35,373 nucleotides of DNA from Gammaproteobacteria bacterium. Its GTDB lineage: Bacteria; Pseudomonadota; Gammaproteobacteria; Chromatiales; Chromatiaceae. The notes beneath the pieces are model-generated. The model was not told where the DNA came from and did no database searches. It worked only from the letters and a program-made list of their open reading frames with translations. This document shows positions 25,547 through 33,435 of the stretch, piece after piece (the first letter of the stretch is position 1; each line of letters opens with the position of its first letter). The position numbers were made by a program, and so were the translations under genes. The DNA lies in contig JAGRHA010000234.1 of the NCBI GenBank assembly GCA_020445205.1, positions 1-35,373 on the forward strand, in the 5' to 3' direction.

Positions 25547-25885
25547 TCAGCTGCCCGAATAGCGATCGTCGAGGTAGGTCGGACAGAGCACCGAACGCAT
25601 CGTGCCGATCAGTTCGAGCAGTTTGCCGTTTCGAATCCGGTAGTAGATCCGGTTCGCCTCTTTGCGCGAGGTAACGATGTTCTTGTTCCGCAGCTGTTCG
25701 AGGTGCTGCGATATGTTGCTCTGCGAGGTCCCGGTCTGCTCGACGATCTCGCCGACCGACAGCTCACGATCGCCCAGGGTGCAGAGTATCTTCCAGCGCA
25801 GCGGATGTGCCATCGCCTTCAGCGCGTTGGCGGTCATTGTCGGATCTTCGTCGTCGGGAAGCTGCGGATTCAGGGGATCTGTCAT
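25547..25885 (-). CDS. ArsR-family repressor of the SqrR/BigR persulfide-sensor type
   Basis: Small DNA-binding repressor of 112 residues. The winged helix-turn-helix core contains ALKAMAHPLRWKILCTL, LSVGEIVEQTGTSQSNISQHL and LRNKNIVTSRKEANRIYY. Two cysteines stand at positions 35 (ILCTL) and 101 (VLCPTYL), 66 residues apart. This matches the known dithiol pair of SqrR (Cys41/Cys107) and the similar YgaV/BigR pattern, which form a tetrasulfide bridge with reactive sulfur. Metal-binding ArsR motifs such as ELCVCDL are absent. It follows the REC-PAS gene by 18 bases. The target is unknown; the promoter at 24213-24241 is an attractive candidate but unproven. Confidence 0.88.
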   Translation of the reverse strand: MTDPLNPQLPDDEDPTMTANALKAMAHPLRWKILCTLGDRELSVGEIVEQTGTSQSNISQHLEQLRNKNIVTSRKEANRIYYRIRNGKLLELIGTMRSVLCPTYLDDRYSGS

Positions 25886-25903
25886 GACTTACTCCTACAG
25901 CAA

Positions 25904-26770
25904 TCAGCCAGCAGCACTCGTGACATCTGCCGCATCCGCCACCTTGCGGTATCCGCGCATGTTCTTGGCAATGCAGATGATGTCACCGATCGCACCATCG
26001 GTATCGAGTACCGCAGTGCGAGAAAACAATATCGGAAGGCGTTCGCCACTCTTGGCGATGAACGCGGCATCGATGTCGCGCAGCGCGCCCGTGCGAATCA
26101 GCGCCTCGAGCCAGGTTCCCATGAAGGCACCCGCCTGCTCCTCACCTTCCTCTTCGAAGACGTCGCCGATCGACATGCCGACGAGCTCGTCGCGCGCATA
26201 GCCGAGCATGTCGCATGCCGCCGGATTGACCTCGCGAATCACGCCATCCGGCGACAGCACCAACAGCGCCTCGCCCATGTACGTAAGGATGTTTTCGAGG
26301 TACTGCTTGGCCTGGTGCAGTTCCGCGGTGCGCTGGGCGACCTTTTCTTCGAGGATCTGGTTGAGCTGGCGTTCTTTCTCGATCAGGCGGAAATAGGTGC
26401 TGATCTTGTTCAGGAACTGGTTGTCGTCGATCGGCTTGAGCAGGTAGTCGACGGCACCGACCGCGTAGCCCTTGCGCTGAAACTCTTCGGTCTTGAACGC
26501 CGCGGTGAGGAAGATGATCGGGATGTCACGGGTCTTGCGTCGCGCCTTGAGCATCTCGGCGGTCTCGAAGCCGTCGACTTCGGGCATCTGCACGTCGAGG
26601 ATGATGAGGTCTATATCCGGATGCGCCTGGGCGATCTCCAGCGCTTCGGCGCCACCGCGCGCCTCGAGGATCTCGACATCCATGTGCTGTTCGACCAGCG
26701 CGCGCAACGTGAACAGGTTGTGTTCGTTGTCGTCTACCGCGAGCAGCTTGAATCCAGCGTATCGCTTCAT
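25904..26770 (-). CDS. Response regulator with receiver and PAS domains
   Basis: Signalling protein of 288 residues with no DNA-binding or output enzyme domain. The receiver domain (about 6-125) has D13/D14, phospho-acceptor D59 (LILDVQMPEVDG) and K112 (DYLLKPID). A short coiled coil (about 128-160) precedes a PAS domain (about 160-280: LENILTYMGEALLVLSPDGVIREVNPAACDMLGY, then an IAKSGERLPILFSR strand). Such REC-PAS proteins are probably adaptors or sensors rather than regulators of transcription. The start lies 3 bases after the hybrid-kinase stop, so both are coupled. The start codon could be checked against homologues, but ATG at 26770 is well placed. Confidence 0.9.
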   Translation of the reverse strand: MKRYAGFKLLAVDDNEHNLFTLRALVEQHMDVEILEARGGAEALEIAQAHPDIDLIILDVQMPEVDGFETAEMLKARRKTRDIPIIFLTAAFKTEEFQRKGYAVGAVDYLLKPIDDNQFLNKISTYFRLIEKERQLNQILEEKVAQRTAELHQAKQYLENILTYMGEALLVLSPDGVIREVNPAACDMLGYARDELVGMSIGDVFEEEGEEQAGAFMGTWLEALIRTGALRDIDAAFIAKSGERLPILFSRTAVLDTDGAIGDIICIAKNMRGYRKVADAADVTSAAG

Positions 26771-26773
26771 GGT

Positions 26774-29077
26774 CTAATCGGCGTGGTTGGGCAGGTTGCG
26801 GATCATCACGTCGAACAGCTCACCTGCGCTGCACGGGTACTCGACGATGTCGTCGGCGCCACGTGCCAGACATTGCTCTCGCGCGTCTCCGCCGTCGGCC
26901 GGCACGAGGCCGATGATCACCGTTTCGCTGGCCAGACGGTCACGCATACGAGCAATCGTATCACACGCACCATTGTCGGGCGTCAGCGCATCGATCAGCA
27001 GAAAATCAACGCGTCCCAGCTCATCGAGCGTCTCCGACGCCTCGGCGAGGTCGTCGGCGAGATGTATGACCACGCCGGCGTCACGCAGCATGCCGCTGAG
27101 GCGCAGCTGGCTACGTACATCGGGCTGCATGAGCAGCAGGTGCAGGCCGCGCAGCGCCTCGCTTGCGATCACCTCGGTCTCCACCACCGGCTCGTGCGGC
27201 GACTCGACGCGCACCACAGGCTGCGCATCCTCGCGTGCAACGACCGCCGGCAACAGCAAGGTGAACTCGGAGCCGCGGCCGACGGCGCTGGTCAGACGGA
27301 TCTCGCCGCCGAGCAGATCGGCTAGCTGGCGACTGATCGTCAGCCCCAGGCCAGTGCCGCCATAGCGGCGACTGGTCGAGCCGTCGGCCTGCTGGAAGGC
27401 CTCGAATATCGCCTCCTGTTTGCCGTGTGGAATGCCGATGCCCGTGTCCTTGACGGACAACGCCACGGCATAGGGTGGCGTCGCCGGCGCGGCGCGTAGC
27501 GTCACTTTGCCGCGCTCGGTGAACTTGACCGCGTTGGCGAGAAAGTTCTTCAACACCTGTCGCACCTTGTCCGCGTCGGTCTCGATGCTCGTCGGGGTCT
27601 GCGGGTCGACGACGAGCTCGAGCTCCAGCCCCTTGTCGTCGAATTGCGGTTCGAGGAGCAGTCGCAGGTCGTCGAGCATGGCCGCGGGCGCGACTTGCTC
27701 GACCAGCAGGTCGAGCCTGCCGGCCTCGATGCGCGACAGATCGAGAATGTTGTCGATCAGCGCCTTGAGGTCGCATCCTGCCTTGTGGATCACCTCGGCC
27801 TGCTGCTGTGACTCGCGATCGAGACCCTGCTCCTTTCCTGCGAGCAACTTCGACAACAGCAGGATCGAGTTGAGCGGTGTGCGCAACTCGTGACTGACAT
27901 TCGCGAGGAACTCGGACTTGTAGCGGTTGGTCGCCTCGAGTTCGCGCGCGTGTTCGCGCAGATTGCGCGTCTGGCTCGCGTGGGTCCGCGACAGGCGTGT
28001 GAGGTTGTCGGCCAGCTGCCGAAGTTCCGGCGGACCCGCCCAGCTGAAGCTCACGGGCTCATCCGATTCCAGCGTGTGTTTGACACCTTCCGTCAAGTCG
28101 CGGCCGATGCGCTCGGCGCGGCGCGTGATCCAGCGCGCGACCATGAACTGCAGGAAAACCAGCCCGAGTACGATCAGCAGTACGCGCAGCACCACCTCGG
28201 TGCGAAACACTTTGAGCGGTTCGTCGTCGACAGGACGCCCCACCCACAGCGTGTCACCGTCGGTGGTGCGGAACATCGGCAACCAGATCGCGCGCCGTTT
28301 GCCCTGCTCCCAAAGGACAACGCGGTTCTGCTGGAAGTCGTCGGCGAGTCCGGGGTAGTCGTCGAAAGCATTGCCTTCACGCGCCGGCAGATTGGGCAGA
28401 TGCAGGTATTCGCCGTCGTCGTGCACCCACAGTGTCTTTTGGTCGCGTCGCACGAGTCCGGCAATATCGAGCGTGATCGCCACCAGTCCCACGGGCGGCT
28501 CCCCGACCACCCCGGGGGCAATGGCACTCAGCAGCTGCAAGGTGAACACGCGTGCCGGGTCGTCGGCACCGAGATCGATGCGTAGCGGGCTCAGCAACAC
28601 GCTGCCGCCACGCCCCGACAGCATCAACGCGACCTGGTCGGGCGGCAGGCCGCGCAAACGTTTGCTCGTCGGCTGCCACTCGCCCGTGTTGCTGTCGCGT
28701 TCGAGCCAGAAACGTTCGACGCCCTCGCTGTCGAGAAAACGGATCTCGGTGATGTCGCGCTCGTCGCCGAGGATACGGTTGATCCACTGCGTGTAGCGAG
28801 CGCGCGCCAGATCGATTTCGGCCTTGTCGTGGTCACCGGTATCGCCGACCAGCGCACCGGGCTCGGGCAGCTTGGCCAGCAGGCGCACGCTGGCATCACG
28901 ACTTGCCAGATGCTGATCGAGGTCGCTGAAGTCAGCGCGCAGGTTCTGCAGGAAGGAGTGCCGGTAGAACAGATCGATGCGTTCGAGCACCAGCGGCAGG
29001 TTGATGATCACGGCGAGCATCAACGGCACCAGGCCGAACAGGAACAGAAACAGCAGGATTCGCATGCGCAGCGACAT
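26774..29077 (-). CDS. Hybrid sensor histidine kinase with extracytoplasmic sensor domain
   Basis: Inner-membrane kinase of about 767 residues. Membrane helix 1 (about 6-26) and helix 2 (about 290-312) enclose a large extracytoplasmic region that looks Cache-like (EIRFLDSEGVERFWLERDS, GLVAITLDIAGLVRRD). A HAMP-like linker and HisKA follow ([15 protein letters not shown]), then HATPase with DTGIGIP and GGTGLGLT boxes. The C-terminal ~120 residues look like a receiver, keeping the Asp in FLLIDAL, but without the N-terminal acidic pair (MQPDV) or the conserved Lys (VEYPC), so it is probably a pseudo-receiver. It is the first gene of a likely kinase/REC-PAS/ArsR operon. Starts at 29077 (ATG) or 29086 (GTG) are both possible. 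Confidence 0.9.
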   Translation of the reverse strand: MSLRMRILLFLFLFGLVPLMLAVIINLPLVLERIDLFYRHSFLQNLRADFSDLDQHLASRDASVRLLAKLPEPGALVGDTGDHDKAEIDLARARYTQWINRILGDERDITEIRFLDSEGVERFWLERDSNTGEWQPTSKRLRGLPPDQVALMLSGRGGSVLLSPLRIDLGADDPARVFTLQLLSAIAPGVVGEPPVGLVAITLDIAGLVRRDQKTLWVHDDGEYLHLPNLPAREGNAFDDYPGLADDFQQNRVVLWEQGKRRAIWLPMFRTTDGDTLWVGRPVDDEPLKVFRTEVVLRVLLIVLGLVFLQFMVARWITRRAERIGRDLTEGVKHTLESDEPVSFSWAGPPELRQLADNLTRLSRTHASQTRNLREHARELEATNRYKSEFLANVSHELRTPLNSILLLSKLLAGKEQGLDRESQQQAEVIHKAGCDLKALIDNILDLSRIEAGRLDLLVEQVAPAAMLDDLRLLLEPQFDDKGLELELVVDPQTPTSIETDADKVRQVLKNFLANAVKFTERGKVTLRAAPATPPYAVALSVKDTGIGIPHGKQEAIFEAFQQADGSTSRRYGGTGLGLTISRQLADLLGGEIRLTSAVGRGSEFTLLLPAVVAREDAQPVVRVESPHEPVVETEVIASEALRGLHLLLMQPDVRSQLRLSGMLRDAGVVIHLADDLAEASETLDELGRVDFLLIDALTPDNGACDTIARMRDRLASETVIIGLVPADGGDAREQCLARGADDIVEYPCSAGELFDVMIRNLPNHAD

Positions 29078-29141
29078 GCCGTGCACGATAGCGCCCCGCC
29101 GCGTGGATTAGAATCCCCATGGAGCCGCCACACTAACCTTC

Positions 29142-29855
29142 ATGTCCCTGACCATCCTGTTTCAAGACGATCACTACGTTGCCATCGACAAGCCCGCGGG
29201 CATGCTCGTGCACCGCAGCCCGATCTCGCGTGACCGCGTGTTCGTGCTGCAGCGCCTGCGCGACCAGATCGGGCGCCGCGTCTACCCCGTCCACCGTCTC
29301 GACCGCGCGACATCCGGCGTACTGTTGTTCGCGCTGTCGGCCGACGCAGCGAAAAAGGCTGGCAGCCTGTTCGAGGACGACGCCATGACCAAGGAATATC
29401 TCGCCGTGGTGCGTGGTTGGACCGACACGGAAGGGATCATCGAACACGCGATCGCGGACGACGAGGGCAACGGCGTCGCACAACCGGCGACGACGCGCTA
29501 CCGGCGCCTGGCGACGATCGAGCTGCCGCACGCCGTCGATCGGTATCCGAGCGCGCGCTATTCGCTGGTCGCGGTCGAACCGGTGACCGGCAGGCGGCAG
29601 CAGATCCGCAAGCACTTCAAACACATCTCGCATCACCTGATCGGTGACACGACTCACGGCAATGGCCGCCACAACCGCTTCTTCCGCGACCGGCTCGGCA
29701 TCGACGGCCTGCTGCTCATGGCCGCCCGGCTTGGCCTGCGTCACCCTTACACGGGACGCAGCGTCTGCATCACGGCCGCGCCCGCGGAGCACTGCCAGCG
29801 CGCTTTCGCGCTGTTCGGTTACGCGCCCGGCGTGACCCCCACGCGAACCCCCTAG
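29142..29855 (+). CDS. truC: tRNA pseudouridine synthase TruC
   Basis: RluA-family pseudouridine synthase, 237 residues, predicted to modify U65 of certain tRNAs as in E. coli TruC. Key blocks are YVAIDKPAGMLVHRSP near the N-terminus, HRLDRATSG with the catalytic Asp, and the C-terminal GRRQQIRKHFKHISHHLIGD. The spacing and short length fit TruC better than RluA/C/D, and no S4 domain is present. The start is well defined, 64 bases from the divergent hybrid kinase. Its TAG overlaps the TAG of the convergent TPR gene within one CTAG. Confidence 0.9.
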   Translation: MSLTILFQDDHYVAIDKPAGMLVHRSPISRDRVFVLQRLRDQIGRRVYPVHRLDRATSGVLLFALSADAAKKAGSLFEDDAMTKEYLAVVRGWTDTEGIIEHAIADDEGNGVAQPATTRYRRLATIELPHAVDRYPSARYSLVAVEPVTGRRQQIRKHFKHISHHLIGDTTHGNGRHNRFFRDRLGIDGLLLMAARLGLRHPYTGRSVCITAAPAEHCQRAFALFGYAPGVTPTRTP

Positions 29856-31930
29856 CGTCCGGCGCGCAGGGCCTCGACAGCGGCACGGCTCTCGTAATGC
29901 GTCGTCAGGCCGCTGGCCAGGTCGAGTGCACGGCGCGCGGCATCGTTGTTGCCCAGCTTCTGCGACACCACGGCCAGGTGGTACAGCACGTCGCCGTTGC
30001 CTTGAGCGGCGATCTCGTTGGCGCGTTGCAGCAGTTGTTGGGCGCCTTTGAGATCCCCCTTCAGGTACCGCAACCATCCGAGCGTGTCGAGCACGCTGAC
30101 ATTGCCGGGCTGCAACTGATCGGCCTTCGACGCGAGCTTGATGGCCTCGTCGAGTTTGATGTTCTGCTTGGCGAGATGCCAGGCGAGTTGGTTGTAACCG
30201 ACGAACACGTCGGGGCCCAGCTTCACGGCCTCGCGGTAGGCCTGCTCGGCACCGGCGAGATCGCCGAGTGCATCACGGACCACACCGACCCGCAGCAGCG
30301 TCGCAAACGCCGGCGCACGCTTCGCCATGGCCTCGTAGTGCTGCAACGCAGCTTCCAGCTTGCCCTGTTGCAGGTACTGTTCGGCCAGCAGACTGTGCGC
30401 GGTGACAAAGTCGGGCAGCTTCGCCAAGGAACGCCGCAACTGTGCTTCCGCGGCGCCACGATCGCCGATCTGCTCGTGGGCCACGGCGTTCAGGTAATGA
30501 ACGAGGAAATCATCACCGCCCGCGTTGGCAGCCTTGAACCGCGGCACGGCCAGCCTGGGTAGCGAGCGCACGAGCAACGCAAAGCCTGACGCCGCATCGC
30601 GGGCGCTGGCCGGATCGAGCGCAGCGGCGACTTGGTCAGCGCTGAGGCCCGTGAGCTCGAATCCGGAAAACACACCCCCTGCACCGTCGATCAACCGCTG
30701 CGCAGCACGTTTGCGATCGCCGCGTGCCAGGTCGTCGAAAGCCTGCATGACCGCGGCAACCGCGTTCAATGTCGCCGGCAGACTGCCTTGTGCAACGTCG
30801 GTCTTGTGCCCCGCAACCGCTGCTGCACGCGCGACCAGCACGGCCGCCGGTTCGGCCTGCAATGCGATCGCCTCAGCCTGCAACTCGGCCGCGGCCGCGC
30901 GTGCGTCACCGCGCGCCGTGGCGACAATGGCGCGCAGCAACTGGCGACGGGGAGACGCCGCGATGTTTTCGAGCGCATCGGCGGCGACATCGATGTCACC
31001 CGCACGCAGCGCCAGCTCGACGGCCATGTTGTTAGCCCAATCGGGATCGCTGCCGGCGAGCGGCGCGAGCACTTCGCGTGCTTCGTCGACACGCCCTGCG
31101 TCTGCAAGCGCGACCACGGCACGCCGACGCACCGCGGGGTCGTCCATACCGCTGGCGAGACACGCTTGCAGATCGTCGGCCGCCTGTCCATAGAGCCCGC
31201 CCGTCTCGGCCAGGGATGCACGGCCGATCAATGCGCCGCAGTGCCGTGGCTCCACCGCAATCGCAGCCGAAAACGCGCGCGCCGCACCGGCCTGATCACC
31301 TTGCAGCAGCAGAACGGAACCGAGGTTGGCTTGTGCTGCGAAGAACGCTGGCGCCAGCTCGGTGGCACGCGCGAACGCGTCTGCCGCGTTCTTCAGATCG
31401 CCGCGTTCGTAGAAAACCGTACCGATGACATTGTGCGCATACGCAAGATCCGGTCGCGCACCGATGATCCGTGCGGCAAGCTGCTGAGCCTTGTCGACAT
31501 CGCCACCGCGGCGGTGTGCGACCGCGAGCGCGAGTTGTGCGTAGGGATGATCGAGCAGGGGCCCCGCCTCGAGCGCCACGGCTTCGGGCGAAATGTTCAC
31601 CGCATCCGACGCGACGCGCGCCAGCAGGTCGAGCGCATCGAGATCGGGATCGCTGTAACCGTTGGCACGCAGGCGCGACACGCTGGCCGGCACGCGGTGC
31701 AGCCAGCCCTTGGCGATGAAATCCGCCAGCAGGCGCTCGCGGATCGCGGCCGGCGAGCCCTCGTCAGGCAACTCCAGCGATGAGATGGACAGACGCTCGC
31801 GACCGATGAGTACGAGGTCCTCGCGCGGAACATCGCCGCTGCCGATCAGGCCAAACGGGTCGCTGAGTCCGGCCTGTGCCGGCATCGCAACCAATAACAC
31901 GCACAGTGCGGTAAAACGGAATGGGATCAT
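29852..31930 (-). CDS. Exported TPR-repeat protein
   Basis: Protein of about 692 residues with an N-terminal signal peptide (MIPFRFTALCVLLVAMPAQAG). After an unrecognised segment of about 110 residues come tetratricopeptide repeats in two sets, roughly 110-300 (for example LAYAHNVIGTVFYERGDLKN) and 460-690 (for example HSLLAEQYLQQGKLEAALQH), with an Ala-rich helical middle. TPR proteins are scaffolds; some occur in exopolysaccharide/PEP-CTERM loci (PrsT). This protein lies downstream of a PEP-CTERM-like gene, which makes a link possible but is weak evidence. The ATG at 31930 gives a standard signal peptide, preceded by AGAGGA. Confidence 0.88.
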   Translation of the reverse strand: MIPFRFTALCVLLVAMPAQAGLSDPFGLIGSGDVPREDLVLIGRERLSISSLELPDEGSPAAIRERLLADFIAKGWLHRVPASVSRLRANGYSDPDLDALDLLARVASDAVNISPEAVALEAGPLLDHPYAQLALAVAHRRGGDVDKAQQLAARIIGARPDLAYAHNVIGTVFYERGDLKNAADAFARATELAPAFFAAQANLGSVLLLQGDQAGAARAFSAAIAVEPRHCGALIGRASLAETGGLYGQAADDLQACLASGMDDPAVRRRAVVALADAGRVDEAREVLAPLAGSDPDWANNMAVELALRAGDIDVAADALENIAASPRRQLLRAIVATARGDARAAAAELQAEAIALQAEPAAVLVARAAAVAGHKTDVAQGSLPATLNAVAAVMQAFDDLARGDRKRAAQRLIDGAGGVFSGFELTGLSADQVAAALDPASARDAASGFALLVRSLPRLAVPRFKAANAGGDDFLVHYLNAVAHEQIGDRGAAEAQLRRSLAKLPDFVTAHSLLAEQYLQQGKLEAALQHYEAMAKRAPAFATLLRVGVVRDALGDLAGAEQAYREAVKLGPDVFVGYNQLAWHLAKQNIKLDEAIKLASKADQLQPGNVSVLDTLGWLRYLKGDLKGAQQLLQRANEIAAQGNGDVLYHLAVVSQKLGNNDAARRALDLASGLTTHYESRAAVEALRAGR

Positions 31931-31983
31931 GCACGCACATCCTCTTCGACTTGGACGGTCCAAAATGCAGGCCCGACCATAAC

Positions 31984-32009
31984 AAAAAGCGCCGCATGTG
32001 CGGCGCTTT
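31984..32009 (-). terminator. Intrinsic terminator of the vWA gene
   Basis: AGCGCCGCA-TG-TGCGGCGCT, effectively an 8-bp stem with an ATGT loop, is followed on the minus strand by TTTTTGTT. It lies 25 bases past the stop of the vWA gene and before the TPR start. Confidence 0.88.
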
Positions 32010-32033
32010 CTGCTGGCGCTTGTCGCTGACGAA

Positions 32034-33068
32034 TCAGGCGGACTTGCGCAGACGACGCATCGCCAGCATCGCCAGACCCATCAGGGCGAGCGGTGCCGGG
32101 ACCGGGACCTGGGCAGGACCGGTGCCACCGAACAGCGTCCAGCTGGCCGTGGCGGTCGTGCCGTCGGTACCCTGCGCGAACACGGTGAAGGTGTTGGCGC
32201 CGGCCTGGATGTTCCAGTTCACCGAGAAGTTGCCGAGACCGTCGGTCGCGTAGTTGTTGATCACGGTGCCGTCCGGCAGCGTCAGGTTGATGAAGTCGAG
32301 ACCGACCAGGTTGCCTGCGGTACCGTTGAACAGGTTGATCAGGGCGTTGAGGTCCGATGCGTTGGTGTACACACCGTAGTCGTCACCACCGGCCGATACG
32401 TTCACAGTGCCTTCGTAGGTCTGGTTCATGCCAGCGACCACAGCCTGCATCGTGCTCGGCGTATGGCCCGGAATACCGACCGAGTGGATGGCGTCGACGC
32501 CCGCAGCGACGGCGGCGTTGGAAGCCGCGTAGATCGGCGAGCTCGACTGACCACCGTCCGAAATTACGACCATCTGTTGCACACGGCCAGCGATATGGTT
32601 TGCACCGGTCAATTCACCAGCGGCACGGGTGATGCCGTTCTGGATATCGGTGCCGCCAGAAGCGGGAACGGCGTCGATAGCCGCCTTGATCGCCGTAACG
32701 TTGGTGGCGCTGCTCGTCGAAGTGAGCGGGATACGCAGATCCGACGGCGTGCTGCCATCGAACGAGACGACCGAAACGGAAACACCGACGGTCGGCAGGG
32801 CGTCGACCAGGGCTTTGGCGGCGGCGGCCTGCGCGGCGAGACGGGCGCCGCCCATGCTGCCGGAACCGTCGAGGACGAGGGCGAGATCAAGACCCGTACC
32901 CGAACCACCCGAAGCGCCGGCCTGACCGGTTACGGTCACTGCGGTGCCAACGGCATAGGTAGATCCGTTCGGCGGACTGACGAAGCCGACGGAGGTCGCG
33001 GCATAGGCACCCGAGGTCATAAGACCCAGGGCCATCACGCCTCCGAATGCGATTCTTTTAAGATTCAT
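32034..33068 (-). CDS. Exported von Willebrand A protein with PEP-CTERM-like tail
   Basis: Predicted surface-anchored protein of 344 residues. The signal peptide (MNLKRIAFGGVMALGLMTSGAYA) is followed by an Ig-like/Ser-Gly-rich stretch and a vWA domain (about 60-250). The MIDAS metal site is intact: DGSGSM (D67, S69, S71), GGTD and ISDGG. The last 24 residues have VPVPAP, a hydrophobic helix and a basic RRLRKSA end, like PEP-CTERM sorting signals, with PAP instead of PEP. Such signals are recognised by exosortase. AGGAG lies 10 bases ahead of the ATG. A sigma-54 type promoter stands upstream. The ligand is unknown. Confidence 0.9.
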   Translation of the reverse strand: MNLKRIAFGGVMALGLMTSGAYAATSVGFVSPPNGSTYAVGTAVTVTGQAGASGGSGTGLDLALVLDGSGSMGGARLAAQAAAAKALVDALPTVGVSVSVVSFDGSTPSDLRIPLTSTSSATNVTAIKAAIDAVPASGGTDIQNGITRAAGELTGANHIAGRVQQMVVISDGGQSSSPIYAASNAAVAAGVDAIHSVGIPGHTPSTMQAVVAGMNQTYEGTVNVSAGGDDYGVYTNASDLNALINLFNGTAGNLVGLDFINLTLPDGTVINNYATDGLGNFSVNWNIQAGANTFTVFAQGTDGTTATASWTLFGGTGPAQVPVPAPLALMGLAMLAMRRLRKSA

Positions 33069-33435
33069 GAGCAGGAACTCCTAAAAAATTTATCAGTACT
33101 TCAAACCGGGCTGTACTTTCCGGCTGAAAACATTTGCGGTCGCTAACCCTGTCCCGGGACGCCGCTCTGATGGCACAGTTTTATTGCGCTGAACGTTCCC
33201 GAGCAACATACGTGCCGATAATTTCGTCGGCTTTTAAAACAATAATTTACAGGCGCCAGCAGACCCTCGCGACGAGATTCTGTAAACAATCTGGACACCT
33301 GCTCCGCACTCCCGTACTGCCGCTGAAAAGCGCTGTCCGCAGCCCGATCCAGTGCCTGCAGACAGACTGTCGGGAATACCGTTCCGCGTTGTGAGGCGCT
33401 GGTGCGAATGCAGGTCGTTTGGCACAGTGTGCGCA
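33069..33435. other. Intergenic region between vWA and DUF1538 genes
   Basis: It holds the divergent control region: the sigma-54 match (33202-33217, minus strand), and a small stem GCCGA/TCGGC at 33214-33231 followed by TTTT on the plus strand that is too short to call a terminator. I see no good promoter for the DUF1538 gene and no gene. Confidence 0.6.
33202..33217 (-). promoter_or_regulatory. Sigma-54 promoter match upstream of the vWA gene
   Basis: On the minus strand the sequence is CGGCACGTATGTTGCT. Against the consensus TGGCAC-N5-TTGCW it differs only at the first base, with correct GG and GC spacing. Transcription would begin about 12 bases downstream, leaving an untranslated leader of about 120 bases. 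No bound activator site was identified. Confidence 0.6.

Noticed and set aside
25502-27325. 607-codon plus-strand ORF
   Set aside because: Runs antisense through the ArsR, REC-PAS and kinase genes, which have intact motifs; no family features in the translation.
33171-33187. TGGCAC...TTGC on the plus strand as a second sigma-54 promoter for DUF1538
   Set aside because: The gap between GG and GC is two bases too long for sigma-54, which tolerates almost no spacing change.
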